DNA from: Pectobacterium actinidiae | GTDB taxonomy: Bacteria > Pseudomonadota > Gammaproteobacteria > Enterobacterales > Enterobacteriaceae | Length of the DNA: 64,000 bases | Assembly (NCBI RefSeq): GCF_000803315.1 | Contig: NZ_JRMH01000001.1 | Coordinates: 3,162,001-3,226,000, forward strand | Direction: 5' to 3' | Shown: positions 20,347 through 30,812 of the stretch, in pieces | How the letters are laid out: each line of letters starts with the position of its first letter | Numbering within the stretch: the stretch's first letter is position 1 | Made by a program: the position numbers and the translations under genes | The notes under the pieces: generated by a model | The model's input: the letters and a program-made list of their open reading frames with translations, nothing else | Databases searched by the model: none | What the model was told of the DNA's origin: nothing

Positions 20347-21636
20347 ATGAGCACCATTCAAGATAGCAGCCAGGTGTTAGAACAGGCTTCAGGATGGCGT
20401 AAAAGCGACACCGTCTGGATGCTGGGCCTCTATGGCACGGCTATCGGCGCTGGCGTATTATTCTTACCTATCAATGCGGGTATTGGTGGACTAATTCCGT
20501 TAATTATCATGGCACTGATTGCCTTCCCGATGACATATTATTCTCACCGTGCCTTATGCCGTTTTGTATTATCCGGCAAGAAAGGCGGCGAAGATATTAC
20601 CGAAGTTGTTGAAGAACATTTCGGCGTCGGCGCAGGTAAATTAATCACTTTACTTTATTTTTTCGCTATTTATCCGATTCTATTAGTTTATAGCGTCGCC
20701 ATCACCAATACGGTAGATAGCTTTATTACTCACCAATTACATCTGCCTTCTCCGCCGCGTGCCGTGCTGTCATTAATATTGATTCTCGGGCTAATGTTTA
20801 TTGTTCGCTTCGGTGAAGCAATGATCGTTAAGGCAATGAGCATTCTGGTTTATCCTTTTGTTGCCGTACTGATGTTGCTGGCGCTTTATTTAGTTCCGAA
20901 CTGGAATACCTCTGTTTTTGAGAATATTTCTCTGAGTTCCAGCATCACGGGCAACGGTCTGTTGGCGACATTATGGCTGGCAATTCCGGTGATGGTCTTC
21001 TCCTTCAACCACTCACCAATCATCTCCTCTTTCGCCGTTGCCAAACGTAAAGAATATGGTGATGACGCAGAGAAAAAATGTTCACGCATTCTGTCTTACA
21101 GCCACATCATGATGGTGCTGACCGTGATGTTCTTCGTCTTCAGCTGTGTACTGAGCCTTTCTCCGGCTGAGCTGATGGAAGCGAAAGCACAGAACATTTC
21201 TATTCTGTCCTATCTGGCGAACCACTTTAACAACCCGGTAATCGGCTATCTGGCTCCGGTTATTGCCACCATCGCGATCTCTAAATCGTTCCTGGGTCAC
21301 TACCTGGGCGCTGGCGAAGGTTTTAACGGTATGATCGTGAAAACCCTACGTAGCAGAGGCAAAACCATTTCCCACACCAAACTGAACCGCATCACGGCGC
21401 TGTTCATGCTGATCACCACCTGGATTGTTGCGACGAAGAACCCAAGCATTCTCGGTATGATCGAAACGTTGGGCGGCCCGATTATCGCCTGCCTGCTGTT
21501 CCTGATGCCGATGTACGCCATCCAGAAAGTCCCAGCGATGAAGAAATACAGCGGCCACATCAGCAACGTCTTTGTCACCCTGATGGGACTGATCGCTATT
21601 TCCGCCATTGTTTACAGCCTGCGCGATCTGCTGTAA
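20347..21636 (+). CDS. sdaC: Serine transporter (HAAAP family)
   Basis: 429 aa, the E. coli SdaC length, with the start at 20347 ([13 protein letters not shown]) supported by GAGGAG upstream; the longer frame from 20290 is not conserved. It is an inner-membrane proton-serine symporter with about 11 hydrophobic segments. The first contains [20 protein letters not shown], the signature of hydroxy/aromatic amino acid permeases, and [12 protein letters not shown] follows in the middle. With sdaA downstream it forms a serine uptake and catabolism unit. Confidence 0.96.
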   Translation: MSTIQDSSQVLEQASGWRKSDTVWMLGLYGTAIGAGVLFLPINAGIGGLIPLIIMALIAFPMTYYSHRALCRFVLSGKKGGEDITEVVEEHFGVGAGKLITLLYFFAIYPILLVYSVAITNTVDSFITHQLHLPSPPRAVLSLILILGLMFIVRFGEAMIVKAMSILVYPFVAVLMLLALYLVPNWNTSVFENISLSSSITGNGLLATLWLAIPVMVFSFNHSPIISSFAVAKRKEYGDDAEKKCSRILSYSHIMMVLTVMFFVFSCVLSLSPAELMEAKAQNISILSYLANHFNNPVIGYLAPVIATIAISKSFLGHYLGAGEGFNGMIVKTLRSRGKTISHTKLNRITALFMLITTWIVATKNPSILGMIETLGGPIIACLLFLMPMYAIQKVPAMKKYSGHISNVFVTLMGLIAISAIVYSLRDLL

Positions 21637-21677
21637 GCCCCCACGCTACTTTAACGCCGATACGTTATTTTCTAGCC

Positions 21678-21802
21678 ATACCCTAAATAATTCGAGTTGT
21701 AGGAAGGCGGCAACCACACGAATCCCCAGGAGCTTACATAAGTAAGTGACTGGGGTGAGTGAGGGAAGCCAACGCACATACGGCTTGAAGTATGACGGGT
21801 AT
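21678..21802. repeat. ERIC element (enterobacterial repetitive intergenic consensus)
   Basis: About 125 bp with ends ATACCC and GGGTAT and the diagnostic ERIC core: AATCCCCAGGAGCTTACATA followed by AGTAAGTGACTGGGGTGAG. It is a long imperfect palindrome. It lies between sdaC and sdaA, ending 27 bp before the sdaA start, so it would be transcribed if the genes are cotranscribed and could affect mRNA stability or sdaA translation. Confidence 0.95.
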
Positions 21803-21829
21803 GCGGCGTTTTTTTTCAAGGAAATCGCT

Positions 21830-23197
21830 ATGGTCAGCGTATTTGATATCTTCAAAATCGGTATCGGCCCGTCCAGTTCTCATACCGTCGGCCCAATGAA
21901 AGCGGGTAAAATGTTCACTGACGATCTGGTGAATCGCGCGCTTATCTCATCGGTGACACGCATCGTCGTTGATATTTACGGCTCACTCTCCCTGACGGGG
22001 AAAGGGCACCACACCGATATCGCCATCATTATGGGGCTCGCAGGTAACCTGCCAGATAGAGTAAATATCGATAGTATTCCGGCGTTTATTCAACAGGTGA
22101 AAGACACGCAGCGGCTGCCGATGCTCAACGGTCAGTATGAGGTCAGCTTCCCGCTGGAATCCTCCCTGCGTTTCCAACCTGAGAACCTGCCGTTGCACGA
22201 AAACGGCATGACTATTCGCGCGTATAATCAACAAGAACTGGTCTATAGCAAAACGTATTACTCCATTGGGGGGGGATTCGTCGTCGATCAGGAAAACTTC
22301 GGCAAACCCAATCTGGCAGAGGAAAGCGCACCCTACCCGTTCTTTTCTGCCCAGAAACTGCTGCAACCCTGTCACGATCACTGCCTGTCTTTATCCGCCA
22401 TCGTCCTGAAAAACGAGATTGCGATGCATGGACGGGAAGCGCTTGAGCATTATTTTGCCGATGTGTGGAAAACCATGCAGGACTGCATGCATCGCGGCAT
22501 GAATACCGAAGGCGTGTTACCTGGCCCATTGCGTGTTCCGCGCCGTGCATCGGCACTGCATCGCCTGCTGTTCATTAACGATCGTTTTTCTAACGACCCG
22601 ATGGATGCGATGGACTGGGTTAATATGTTCGCGATGGCCGTATCAGAAGAAAATGCGGCTGGCGGACGTGTCGTCACCGCACCAACTAACGGGGCGTGCG
22701 GCATTATCCCCGCCGTACTGGCCTATTACGATCGCTACGTTCAACCCGTCACCCCAGAATCTTACCTGCGCTACTTCCTGGCATCCGGAGCTATCGGCAT
22801 GCTCTACAAAATGAACGCGTCTATTTCCGGTGCCGAAGTGGGCTGTCAGGGAGAAGTCGGTGTGGCCTGCTCGATGGCCGCAGCCGGTCTGGCTGAGTTG
22901 CTCGGCGCGAACCCTGAACAAGTCTGCATCGCGGCGGAAATCGGCATGGAGCATAATCTGGGACTGACCTGTGACCCGGTAGCCGGTCAGGTTCAGGTGC
23001 CGTGCATTGAACGCAACGCCATCGCCTCCGTGAAGGCGATCAACGCCGCTAGAATGGCAATGCGCCGCACCAGCGAGCCACGTGTATCTCTGGATAAGGT
23101 CATTGAAACCATGTATGAAACTGGCAAAGACATGAACGCCAAGTACCGTGAAACGTCTCGTGGGGGATTGGCGATTAAAGTGGTTTTGTGCGAATAG
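21830..23197 (+). CDS. sdaA: L-serine ammonia-lyase (iron-sulfur type)
   Basis: 455 aa (E. coli SdaA 454). It deaminates L-serine to pyruvate and ammonia using a [4Fe-4S] cluster. The start at 21830 (MVSVFDIFKIGIGPSSSHT) has AAGGA upstream; the frame upstream runs through the ERIC element and is not real. The motif GPSSSHTVGPMKAG is the family hallmark. Cluster cysteines fit the segments GCQGEVGVACSMAAAG and TCDPVAGQVQVPCIERN. A terminator follows the gene. Confidence 0.97.
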   Translation: MVSVFDIFKIGIGPSSSHTVGPMKAGKMFTDDLVNRALISSVTRIVVDIYGSLSLTGKGHHTDIAIIMGLAGNLPDRVNIDSIPAFIQQVKDTQRLPMLNGQYEVSFPLESSLRFQPENLPLHENGMTIRAYNQQELVYSKTYYSIGGGFVVDQENFGKPNLAEESAPYPFFSAQKLLQPCHDHCLSLSAIVLKNEIAMHGREALEHYFADVWKTMQDCMHRGMNTEGVLPGPLRVPRRASALHRLLFINDRFSNDPMDAMDWVNMFAMAVSEENAAGGRVVTAPTNGACGIIPAVLAYYDRYVQPVTPESYLRYFLASGAIGMLYKMNASISGAEVGCQGEVGVACSMAAAGLAELLGANPEQVCIAAEIGMEHNLGLTCDPVAGQVQVPCIERNAIASVKAINAARMAMRRTSEPRVSLDKVIETMYETGKDMNAKYRETSRGGLAIKVVLCE

Positions 23198-23265
23198 AGA
23201 AGACTAGAGCAACCTTGTCGCGTTAAGTGCCTGACAGATCAACGCGACAATCGGGGATTAGGCAT

Positions 23266-23309
23266 AAGGGTTAATGCGAGTAACTCCGCATTAGCCCTTT
23301 ATTTTTTAT
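23266..23309 (+). terminator. Terminator of sdaA
   Basis: A 13-base stem (AAGGGTTAATGCG with CGCATTAGCCCTT, one G-T pair) around AGTAACTC, then TATTTTTTAT. A second perfect 10-base inverted repeat TTGTCGCGTT/AACGCGACAA lies just upstream at about 23216-23250. The T-tract overlaps the end of the convergent XRE gene. Confidence 0.85.
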
Positions 23310-23736
23310 CGCTTTCAGGCAGCGACCAGACAATGTTGTTTTCAGCCGCCGCGATGTACCAGTCCACGGTACTGTTAGCCGGTTTTTTGATATTTTCATG
23401 CTTGGTGAGCGCTTTGGCAGGAAACGTAGCGGCCTTCTTTCTGATACGCAGCGGCGTCTGTTTTTTCTCACCGCTAATCTGTGCATGGAAGGATTCCACT
23501 TCGGCATCGAAAAGCACGCCTTCAATCTGATGCAAACGATTCAATCCACGCAGAATAGAAAGCAGGCTACTCAGCGTAATGGATTCGCCCATTTCTGCAC
23601 GCTTGATCGTCGCAATCCCTAGCCCTGCCCGTTCGGCGAGATCGACCTGCGATAGACGTTGCTGAATTCTGGAGTCTTTTATTCTCCGGCACAGCTCGGT
23701 AATAATTTCGCCTTCGTTCATGGTACTGAATTTCAT
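23299..23736 (-). CDS. XRE-family helix-turn-helix regulator
   Basis: 145 aa from the ATG at 23736 (MKFSTMNEGEIITELC); a GTG four codons upstream and an ATG five codons downstream are alternatives. The N-terminal part holds a Cro/C1-type helix-turn-helix at about residues 14-68 (RLSQVDLAERAGLGIATIKR). The rest is a basic tail without a recognised domain, rich in Lys (GEKKQTPLRIRKKAA), ending WSLPESDKK. No toxin, phage gene or obvious target lies beside it. It sits between the convergent sdaA and the end of the phosphate transporter operon. Its regulon is unknown. Confidence 0.8.
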   Translation of the reverse strand: MKFSTMNEGEIITELCRRIKDSRIQQRLSQVDLAERAGLGIATIKRAEMGESITLSSLLSILRGLNRLHQIEGVLFDAEVESFHAQISGEKKQTPLRIRKKAATFPAKALTKHENIKKPANSTVDWYIAAAENNIVWSLPESDKK

Positions 23737-23867
23737 CTTACCCGCCACTTGCCAGAGTCAAAAGATTTGCGCGCATTTTATCATCAATTTTTCAAATGGC
23801 ACGGACAATTGATGAACGGTATCCATAATTTTCTTAGGTCATTAAAACGTAGTGGTCTGATGAAATT

Positions 23868-24683
23868 TCACCCAAAACGCCCGGTAATATAATCCTCCGT
23901 GCGGCGCTGCGCCGGAGAAGTGAACAGATCGTCCGTACGATTGTATTCGATCAGTTTGCCCTGATTGATAAACGCGGTGTAATCAGACACGCGAGCCGCC
24001 TGCTGCATGTTGTGCGTCACCAGCACCAGCGTGAAATGCTGCTTTAGCGTTCCCATCAGCTCTTCAACAATCAGCGTAGAAATCGGGTCGAGCGCGGAGG
24101 TCGGTTCATCCAGCAACAACACTTCCGGCTCAATGGCGATCGCCCGGGCGATGACCAGGCGCTGCTGCTGCCCGCTGGATAGCGTCAGCGCGTTGTCGCT
24201 CAATCGATCCTTTACCTCATGCCAAAGTGCCGCCGCCCGCAGCGCATGCTCAACGGCATCATCCAGAAAACGGCGATCGCGCAGTCCCTGCAACCTCAGG
24301 CCATAAATCACATTTTCATAGATCGATTTGGGAAACGGATTCGGCCGTTGAAAAACCATACCGACCCGACGGCGCAACGTGGCAACATCCAACTGTGGGT
24401 CGTTGATAGGCATCCCGTTCAGCCAGATATCGCCTTCGGTGCGGCAGTCGTCCACCAGATCGTTCATGCGATTAAAGCAGCGTAACAGCGTAGATTTGCC
24501 ACAGCCCGACGGCCCAATCAGCGCCGTCACCTGATTCTTAGGAATGCGAATCGAAATATCGTTCAGAGCCTGTTTATTGCCATAGTACAGATTCAGATGT
24601 TCCACGGTTAACGTCGTCTGCTCATCACTCAGTTGATGAACATCAGGCAACGGTGCCATCTCCTTTTGTGTCATAAATCCCAT
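23868..24683 (-). CDS. PstB-like phosphate ABC transporter ATPase
   Basis: 271 aa with an N-terminal extension of about 25 residues before the ABC domain. Walker A is [11 protein letters not shown], the signature is [14 protein letters not shown] (LSSGQ rather than the usual LSGGQ), Walker B is [13 protein letters not shown], and the switch His is in [15 protein letters not shown]. PstB-type specificity is supported by [14 protein letters not shown]. Start ATG has AGGA seven bases upstream. It is the last gene of the pstC-pstA-pstB set divergent from ppk. The gene is PstB by family, but it belongs to a second-type system that lacks PstS and PhoU locally. Confidence 0.9.
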   Translation of the reverse strand: MGFMTQKEMAPLPDVHQLSDEQTTLTVEHLNLYYGNKQALNDISIRIPKNQVTALIGPSGCGKSTLLRCFNRMNDLVDDCRTEGDIWLNGMPINDPQLDVATLRRRVGMVFQRPNPFPKSIYENVIYGLRLQGLRDRRFLDDAVEHALRAAALWHEVKDRLSDNALTLSSGQQQRLVIARAIAIEPEVLLLDEPTSALDPISTLIVEELMGTLKQHFTLVLVTHNMQQAARVSDYTAFINQGKLIEYNRTDDLFTSPAQRRTEDYITGRFG

Positions 24684-24698
24684 AACTTCATCCTACTT

Positions 24699-26345
24699 TC
24701 AGAGTGATAACGAACGATATTTCTCACGCAAAACATGGCGAATGCCAATCGCCGCAAGGTTCAACCCAACCACAATCAACACCAGCAGCAGTGCGGTGAT
24801 GTACACCAGCGGCCTTGCGGCTTCTACGTCTGGGCTTTGGAAAGCCAGATCGTAGATTTGGAATCCCAGATGCATAAATTTTCGCTCAAGATGCAGATAA
24901 GGGAAAATGTCATCAACCGGTAACACGGGAACTGACTTCACCACACCAACCAACATCAGCGGTGCGGTTTCTCCTGCGGCACGCGCCACGGCGAGAATTA
25001 AGCCCGTCATCATCGCGGGAACCGCCATCGGCAGCACAACGTGCCACAGCGTTTCAGCTTTGGTCGCTCCCAGCGCTAATGAACCGTGGCGCACGGACAT
25101 AGGAATGCGCGACAGCCCTTCCTCCGTCGCCACAATCACCACTGGCAGCGTCAGCAGTGCCAGCGTCAGCGACGCCCACAGCAGCCCCGGCGTACCAAAC
25201 GTCGGATTCGGCAGCGCTTCAGAATAGAACAGTTGGTCCAACGTGCCGCCGATGAGATACACAAAAAAACCTAACCCGAACACGCCATAAACAATGGAAG
25301 GCACCCCAGCCAGATTGACAACGGCAATCCGCACCCAGCGCGTTAAGCTGTTTTTCCCCGCGTACTCATGCAGATAAACCGCAGCAATCACCCCTAGCGG
25401 CATCACGATAATAGACATCAACACCACCATCAGCACCGTGCCAAAAATGGCGGGGAAAAGGTGGCCCGCGCTGTTGCTGTCCGGCGAATAGTGCACCAAC
25501 ATGAATTTCGCCTGCTCGCCCCAGTGGCTGACTTTCTCCCACAGGTTCATCGCATTTGGATACCAGGCCTGTTCAATGTCCCTGAGCGGAATAAGATGGA
25601 CGCTGCCGTTCGCGTCGCGTAGCTGTACGGTATCGCGATTAATCTCCAGATTGAGTAAAGTTAACTGGTGCGACAGCTCATCGAAGCGGCGTTGCAGCTC
25701 AATACGTTCAGCCTGAAGGCGCGCTAACGCCTGATTATCCAGCGTATTGGCCTGCTGCCGCTTTTTCTCTTCCAGCCGCAGCGCCTCAAACTGCTGGTTG
25801 ATCTTCGCCATCTCCCCCATGCGGATGGCCTGCGTCTTCGCGAGCAACCCCTGCACCTGCTGGACGCGATGCTGTAACGTGGCGGGGAAATCCGTCGCCA
25901 CCAGCGGCTGCTCACCCTCCAACATGCCAGCCAGATAACCATAGGCCGTACCATTATTGGTACGCTTCAACACCAGAATGTCGGCAGGTTTATCAAAGCG
26001 AACAATGTCGCGCGACAGCAGCGCACGAAAGCTCTGCCCATAGATTTCACGCTGGCCAATTTTGATCAAATAACGGGTTTCAGCGTCACCGGGCGAAGAG
26101 GACAAACCGGCCTGTTCCAACTGCTGGGACGAAAGCGTCTGCTCCGCATAAATTTCCCCCATCAGCGCACGCTGTACACCGTGTTCAGGCTGCAACGTCA
26201 GCAGCCAAACGGGTTGCGGCCACAGATAGCGCATCCCCTGCCCGGCCAACAGCACGATGATCGTCAGCATCGCCAGCAGGCTAATCGAAATGGACGATGC
26301 GGTCAGCCACACCCAGGGCCTTCCCGAACGGAACCAGCGCGTCAC
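24699..26345 (-). CDS. PstA-like phosphate ABC transporter permease, enlarged
   Basis: 548 aa, almost twice the length of E. coli PstA (296). A transmembrane helix lies at about residues 15-42. A periplasmic insert of about 250 aa follows, including a probable coiled coil at about 177-240 (KINQQFEALRLEEKKRQQ and following). The real permease domain starts near residue 300 (GTVLMVVLMSIIVMPLGVIA) and has the EAA-like loop SLALGATKAETLWHVVLP. Start is a GTG overlapping the pstC stop by four bases. The insert probably faces the periplasm and could replace or dock an unknown binding partner. Confidence 0.9.
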   Translation of the reverse strand: MTRWFRSGRPWVWLTASSISISLLAMLTIIVLLAGQGMRYLWPQPVWLLTLQPEHGVQRALMGEIYAEQTLSSQQLEQAGLSSSPGDAETRYLIKIGQREIYGQSFRALLSRDIVRFDKPADILVLKRTNNGTAYGYLAGMLEGEQPLVATDFPATLQHRVQQVQGLLAKTQAIRMGEMAKINQQFEALRLEEKKRQQANTLDNQALARLQAERIELQRRFDELSHQLTLLNLEINRDTVQLRDANGSVHLIPLRDIEQAWYPNAMNLWEKVSHWGEQAKFMLVHYSPDSNSAGHLFPAIFGTVLMVVLMSIIVMPLGVIAAVYLHEYAGKNSLTRWVRIAVVNLAGVPSIVYGVFGLGFFVYLIGGTLDQLFYSEALPNPTFGTPGLLWASLTLALLTLPVVIVATEEGLSRIPMSVRHGSLALGATKAETLWHVVLPMAVPAMMTGLILAVARAAGETAPLMLVGVVKSVPVLPVDDIFPYLHLERKFMHLGFQIYDLAFQSPDVEAARPLVYITALLLVLIVVGLNLAAIGIRHVLREKYRSLSL

Positions 26346-28522
26346 GCGTTTTCTCCTTCATCACGGTAGCGTTGGCGTAAGCGCTGTCGGATAGTTTCAG
26401 CCAGCGTGTTCACGATAAACGTGAAAACAAATAGCGTTAATGCCGTTAAAAACAGCACCCGATAGTGACCGCTGTTCGTCACCGCTTCCGGCATTTCAAT
26501 CGCGATATTCGCCGCCAGCGAACGCAGCCCCTGAAGCAGCCCCTCATCCATAATCGGCGTATTACCCGTCGCCATGAGCACAATCATGGTTTCCCCCACG
26601 GCGCGACCAAAACTCAGCATCAACGCGGCGAAAATTCCAGCACTGGCGGACGGCAGCACGACACGCCACAGGGTTTGCCACGCCGTCGCCCCCAGCGCCA
26701 ACGATCCCTGACTTAAGCGAGCCGGTACGCTGAACAACGCATCTTCCGCCAGCGAAAAAATCAGCGGGATCAGCGCGAAGCCGAGAGCAACGCCCGCCAC
26801 CAGCGTATTGCGTTGAACAAAATCATCGCCTAACCACTGATATAGCGGCTGTCCCAATACGGCGATTTCGATAGGCGGCGCAAGCCAACAGCCAGCCACA
26901 AATGTCAGCGAAATGGCGGGGATAAGGAATAGCACGTCCCAGCCCATAGGGAAACGGGCGCGCCAGCGCGTCGGCAGGCACTCAATCAGCCAGCCGCAGC
27001 CAAGCACGACTAGCATCCATAAAATCGGCATGACCAGAATGGCTGACAGATACGTCGCAAAATGCGGAGCCAGCCAAATGGCCGCAATCAGGCCGACAAC
27101 CACCGTCGGCAGCGCGCCCATGATTTCCAGCGTGGGTTTAATCCAGCGTCGCAACGTCGGCGACATAAAACAGGCGGTATAAATCGCGGCGGACAGCGCC
27201 AGCGGTGTCGCAAAGAGCATGGCGTAAATCGCCGCTTTCATCGTGCCTAACATCAGCGGCATCATACTGAATTTGGCCTGATAGCTGTCATCCGCCGACG
27301 TGGATTGCCAGATATAGGCAGGCTCCGGGTAGTTTTCGTACCACAGCTTTTGCCACAGCCCGCGCCAGCCAATATCGGGATACGGGTTATCAACCTGATA
27401 GCGATGCCAGCCCTGCGCCGTTTCAACCAGCATGGCAGATCCGTGCGGCGAAAACGCCAGCCCCTGCGCATGAGCCGGTAACGTCTGCGTCAGCAGCGCA
27501 TGCGACTGCTTGCTGGCAAACAGCGACAGTTCGCCCTGAGCGTTCAATGTGGCAAAGACTCGCCGCTGCGCCTCCGTTGCCAACAACACCGATTCGCCCA
27601 CAACGTGCGGAAACTGACGAATCTCTGTCAGCGTCGCGCCCTTTTCGCTCGGCACGTCAAACCATTGGCTAATCTGCCCGTCAGCAGCCTGTACCAGCAG
27701 CGATCGTCCACCAGACAACAGTGCCAGATGCAGAGGTTCCGCCAGTTGTAACTGACGCTGTTCCCGCAGCGTCACCGCGTTCGCCTCCACCTGCCACAGC
27801 GTTAATGTCTTACCGCTGAGCACATAGACTTGCTGCCCGTCTGGCGTCAGCAGCAGTTGGTTAATCATCCCCGCCGGAAGCGTAATCTGCGCCCGTTGCC
27901 GTACGCCATTGTTATCAACCTCGGCAATAATCAAGGCATTTTCCTGCCCGATCGCCGCCACAACAGCCTGCTTTTCACCCACCGCAGCCATTGCCAAATG
28001 ACGCAGCGGCTGCGCCGGTAACCCAAGCGAATACGCCTGCTCACCCAGCGGATACTCCCAGACAGGAGAATGATTTTCCGTACGTGACACCATACGTGAC
28101 AATATAGGCTGAACGAAAATCAGGCGGCCATCAGGCTGACTCAGGGCATAAATCTGTCGCTCCCCCTGACTCTGCGCCAGCAAACTCAGCGCGGGCACCA
28201 GTTGAATACGCGACATCGGCTGGTTTTCCGCAAACGAAATAAACTCGCCATAGCCCTGACGGTCGATGCGAAACCCAATTTGCCCGTTGTCGCTCAGTCC
28301 CAGCGCCAGTGACGGCTCCGCACTGTGGCGCTGTACCGTTTTATGGCCGTTAATGGTGGGAGAAAGGAACAGTGGCGTCACCACATACAGCAGATAGAAG
28401 AAAATTAACAGCAGCATAGCCAAAACCAGCAGCCCGCTGCCCGCAACAATGCGGTGAGTCAAACGATCGACCCACGCTCGTCGACGATCTCGATACTGTG
28501 ATGTGTTGACTATTTTTACCAT
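26342..28522 (-). CDS. PstC-like phosphate ABC transporter permease with beta-propeller-like insert
   Basis: 726 aa against 319 for E. coli PstC. A transmembrane helix lies at about residues 28-52. It is followed by a large region to about 390 made of repeated short strand patterns (for example LLLTPDGQQVYVLSGKTLTL and LALLSGGRSLLVQAADG), which look like WD40/beta-propeller blades and should lie in the periplasm. The permease domain begins near 425 and contains SLALGATAWQTLWRVVLPSA as the ATPase-contact loop. First gene of a pst-like operon divergent from ppk-ppx, which fits a role in phosphate supply for polyphosphate, though transport has not been shown here. Confidence 0.88.
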   Translation of the reverse strand: MVKIVNTSQYRDRRRAWVDRLTHRIVAGSGLLVLAMLLLIFFYLLYVVTPLFLSPTINGHKTVQRHSAEPSLALGLSDNGQIGFRIDRQGYGEFISFAENQPMSRIQLVPALSLLAQSQGERQIYALSQPDGRLIFVQPILSRMVSRTENHSPVWEYPLGEQAYSLGLPAQPLRHLAMAAVGEKQAVVAAIGQENALIIAEVDNNGVRQRAQITLPAGMINQLLLTPDGQQVYVLSGKTLTLWQVEANAVTLREQRQLQLAEPLHLALLSGGRSLLVQAADGQISQWFDVPSEKGATLTEIRQFPHVVGESVLLATEAQRRVFATLNAQGELSLFASKQSHALLTQTLPAHAQGLAFSPHGSAMLVETAQGWHRYQVDNPYPDIGWRGLWQKLWYENYPEPAYIWQSTSADDSYQAKFSMMPLMLGTMKAAIYAMLFATPLALSAAIYTACFMSPTLRRWIKPTLEIMGALPTVVVGLIAAIWLAPHFATYLSAILVMPILWMLVVLGCGWLIECLPTRWRARFPMGWDVLFLIPAISLTFVAGCWLAPPIEIAVLGQPLYQWLGDDFVQRNTLVAGVALGFALIPLIFSLAEDALFSVPARLSQGSLALGATAWQTLWRVVLPSASAGIFAALMLSFGRAVGETMIVLMATGNTPIMDEGLLQGLRSLAANIAIEMPEAVTNSGHYRVLFLTALTLFVFTFIVNTLAETIRQRLRQRYRDEGENA

Positions 28523-28739
28523 TGTTCTCGCCGTTAGAGTGAAGCCGCCAGAGTCGTGTTGCTAACGTATTGCGGGTAGCATATGTTGCCTTTACGCCCA
28601 TAATATGACAATGGTAAGTCTGTCTATGAATTAGATTTTATCGTCATCAACACGCCATAATGTTGTTGTACCCTATCTCCACAGCAGAAGGGTATGAATA
28701 TTGGATGAACCTTCAGTACATGAGTTGAGCGGAGTGACA

Positions 28740-30812
28740 ATGGGTCAGGACAAACTCTACATAGAGAAAGAATTAAGTTGGTTATCCTTTAATGAACGAG
28801 TACTTCAGGAAGCAGCAGATAAAAGCAACCCGTTAATCGAACGCATGCGCTTTCTGGGCATCTACTCCAGCAACCTTGATGAATTTTATAAAGTCCGTTT
28901 TGCCGATTTGAAAAGACGCATTCTGATTAACGAAGAACAAGGTCTGGACGGCAATCTGCGACATCTTTTAGGCAAAATTCAGGCGCGCGTACTCAAAACT
29001 GATCAAATCTTCGATAGCCTGTACAATGAGTTACTGCTGGAGATGGCGCGTAACCAGATTTTTCTGGTCAATGAACGTCAGGTTTCCCCTACTCAGCAAG
29101 AGTGGCTGAGGGACTACTTCCGACAATATTTGCGTCCGCATATCACGCCAATACTCATCTTTAACGAAACCAATCTGGTTGAGTTTCTGAAGGATAGCTA
29201 TACCTATCTTGCTGTCGAAATTATTCGTGGCGACGAGATCAGCTACGCATTGCTTGAAATTCCTTCGGATAAAATACCGCGCTTCGTCAACCTGCCAGCA
29301 GAAGCGCCGCGCCGTCGTAAGACCATGATCCTCATCGATAACATTCTGCGTTATTGTCTGGATGACATCTTCAAGGGCTTCTTTGATTATGACGCGCTGA
29401 ATGCGTACTCCATGAAAATGACGCGCGATGCAGAATACGATCTGGTTACGGAGATGGAGTCCAGCCTGCTGGAGTTGATGTCTTCCAGTCTGAAACAGCG
29501 CTTAACCGCGGAGCCGGTGAGATTTGTGTATCAGCGCGACATGCCGGATGCCATGGTCGAAATGCTACTGGAGAAACTGGGTATCTCTTCCTATGACTCC
29601 GTTATCCCCGGTGGGCGTTATCATAATTTCAAAGACTTTATTTCTTTCCCGAACGTCGGACGTGCCAATCTGGTCAATAAGCCCTTGCCACGTCTGCGGC
29701 ACACCGGATTCAACCATTTTCGCAATGGGTTTGATGCGATCCGTGAGCGCGATGTTCTGCTCTATTACCCGTACCATACCTTCGAGCACGTATTGGAACT
29801 GCTGCGACAAGCCTCTTTCGACCCTAACGTGCTGTCCATCAAAATCAACATTTACCGCGTCGCCAAAGACTCGCGCATTATTAATTCGATGATCCACGCG
29901 GCACATAACGGCAAGAAAGTGACGGTAGTGGTAGAGCTACAGGCACGCTTTGACGAAGAAGCAAACATCCATTGGGCCAAGCGCCTGACGGAAGCTGGTG
30001 TACACGTCATTTTCTCTGTACCTGGGCTGAAGATTCACGCCAAGCTGTTCCTGATTTCCCGCCGCGAAGGGGAAAACATCGTGCGTTACGCGCATATCGG
30101 CACCGGTAACTTCAACGAGAAAACCGCCCGTCTGTATACGGATTACTCGCTGTTGACCGCCGACGAGCGCATTACCAACGAAGTCCGTCGCGTCTTCAAC
30201 TTCATTGAAAACCCCTACCGCCCGGTCAGCTTCGAGCACCTGCTGGTGTCACCGCAAAACTCCCGCGACAAGCTTTACCAACTGATCAATACCGAGATCG
30301 AAAACGCGCTGGCGAATCGTGATGCAGGCATTACGCTTAAGGTAAATAATCTGGTGGATAAAGGGCTGGCGGAAAAGCTGTATCAGGCTTCGTCTGCGGG
30401 CGTGAAAATTAATCTGCTGGTACGCGGCATGTGCTCACTGATCCCTAATTTGCCGGGGATCAGCGAAAATATTCAGGTCATCAGTATTCTTGACCGCTAT
30501 CTGGAACACGATCGGGTGTATGTCTTCAACAACGGCGGGGACAAGAAAGTCTACCTCTCTTCCGCAGACTGGATGACACGCAACATTGATTATCGCATTG
30601 AAGTCGCAGTGGAAATTCTGGATCCCATTTTGAAAAACCGCGTGCTGGAAACGCTGGATATTCTGTTCAGCGATACGGTGAAAGCCCGTGTCATTGATAA
30701 AGAATCGAGCAACCGCTATGTCTCACGCGGCAACAAGCGTAAAGTACGCGCGCAAAATGCCATTTACGACTACATCAAGGCGTTGGAGCAACCTGGAGAT
30801 AAGCCTGAATAA
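28740..30812 (+). CDS. ppk1: Polyphosphate kinase 1
   Basis: 690 aa (E. coli 688). It makes inorganic polyphosphate from ATP. Start at 28740 ([18 protein letters not shown]) follows GGAG at five bases; frames upstream are not conserved. The N-terminal domain has [18 protein letters not shown]. The phospholipase-D-like C-terminal domains contain KIHAKLFLI and [19 protein letters not shown], which carry the histidines used for autophosphorylation. Overlaps ppx by one base. Confidence 0.97.
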   Translation: MGQDKLYIEKELSWLSFNERVLQEAADKSNPLIERMRFLGIYSSNLDEFYKVRFADLKRRILINEEQGLDGNLRHLLGKIQARVLKTDQIFDSLYNELLLEMARNQIFLVNERQVSPTQQEWLRDYFRQYLRPHITPILIFNETNLVEFLKDSYTYLAVEIIRGDEISYALLEIPSDKIPRFVNLPAEAPRRRKTMILIDNILRYCLDDIFKGFFDYDALNAYSMKMTRDAEYDLVTEMESSLLELMSSSLKQRLTAEPVRFVYQRDMPDAMVEMLLEKLGISSYDSVIPGGRYHNFKDFISFPNVGRANLVNKPLPRLRHTGFNHFRNGFDAIRERDVLLYYPYHTFEHVLELLRQASFDPNVLSIKINIYRVAKDSRIINSMIHAAHNGKKVTVVVELQARFDEEANIHWAKRLTEAGVHVIFSVPGLKIHAKLFLISRREGENIVRYAHIGTGNFNEKTARLYTDYSLLTADERITNEVRRVFNFIENPYRPVSFEHLLVSPQNSRDKLYQLINTEIENALANRDAGITLKVNNLVDKGLAEKLYQASSAGVKINLLVRGMCSLIPNLPGISENIQVISILDRYLEHDRVYVFNNGGDKKVYLSSADWMTRNIDYRIEVAVEILDPILKNRVLETLDILFSDTVKARVIDKESSNRYVSRGNKRKVRAQNAIYDYIKALEQPGDKPE

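Noticed and set aside
28523..28739. Pho box between pstC and ppk
   Set aside because: TTGTCAT and CTGTCTA are present as single half-sites, but no second repeat occurs at the required 11-base spacing.
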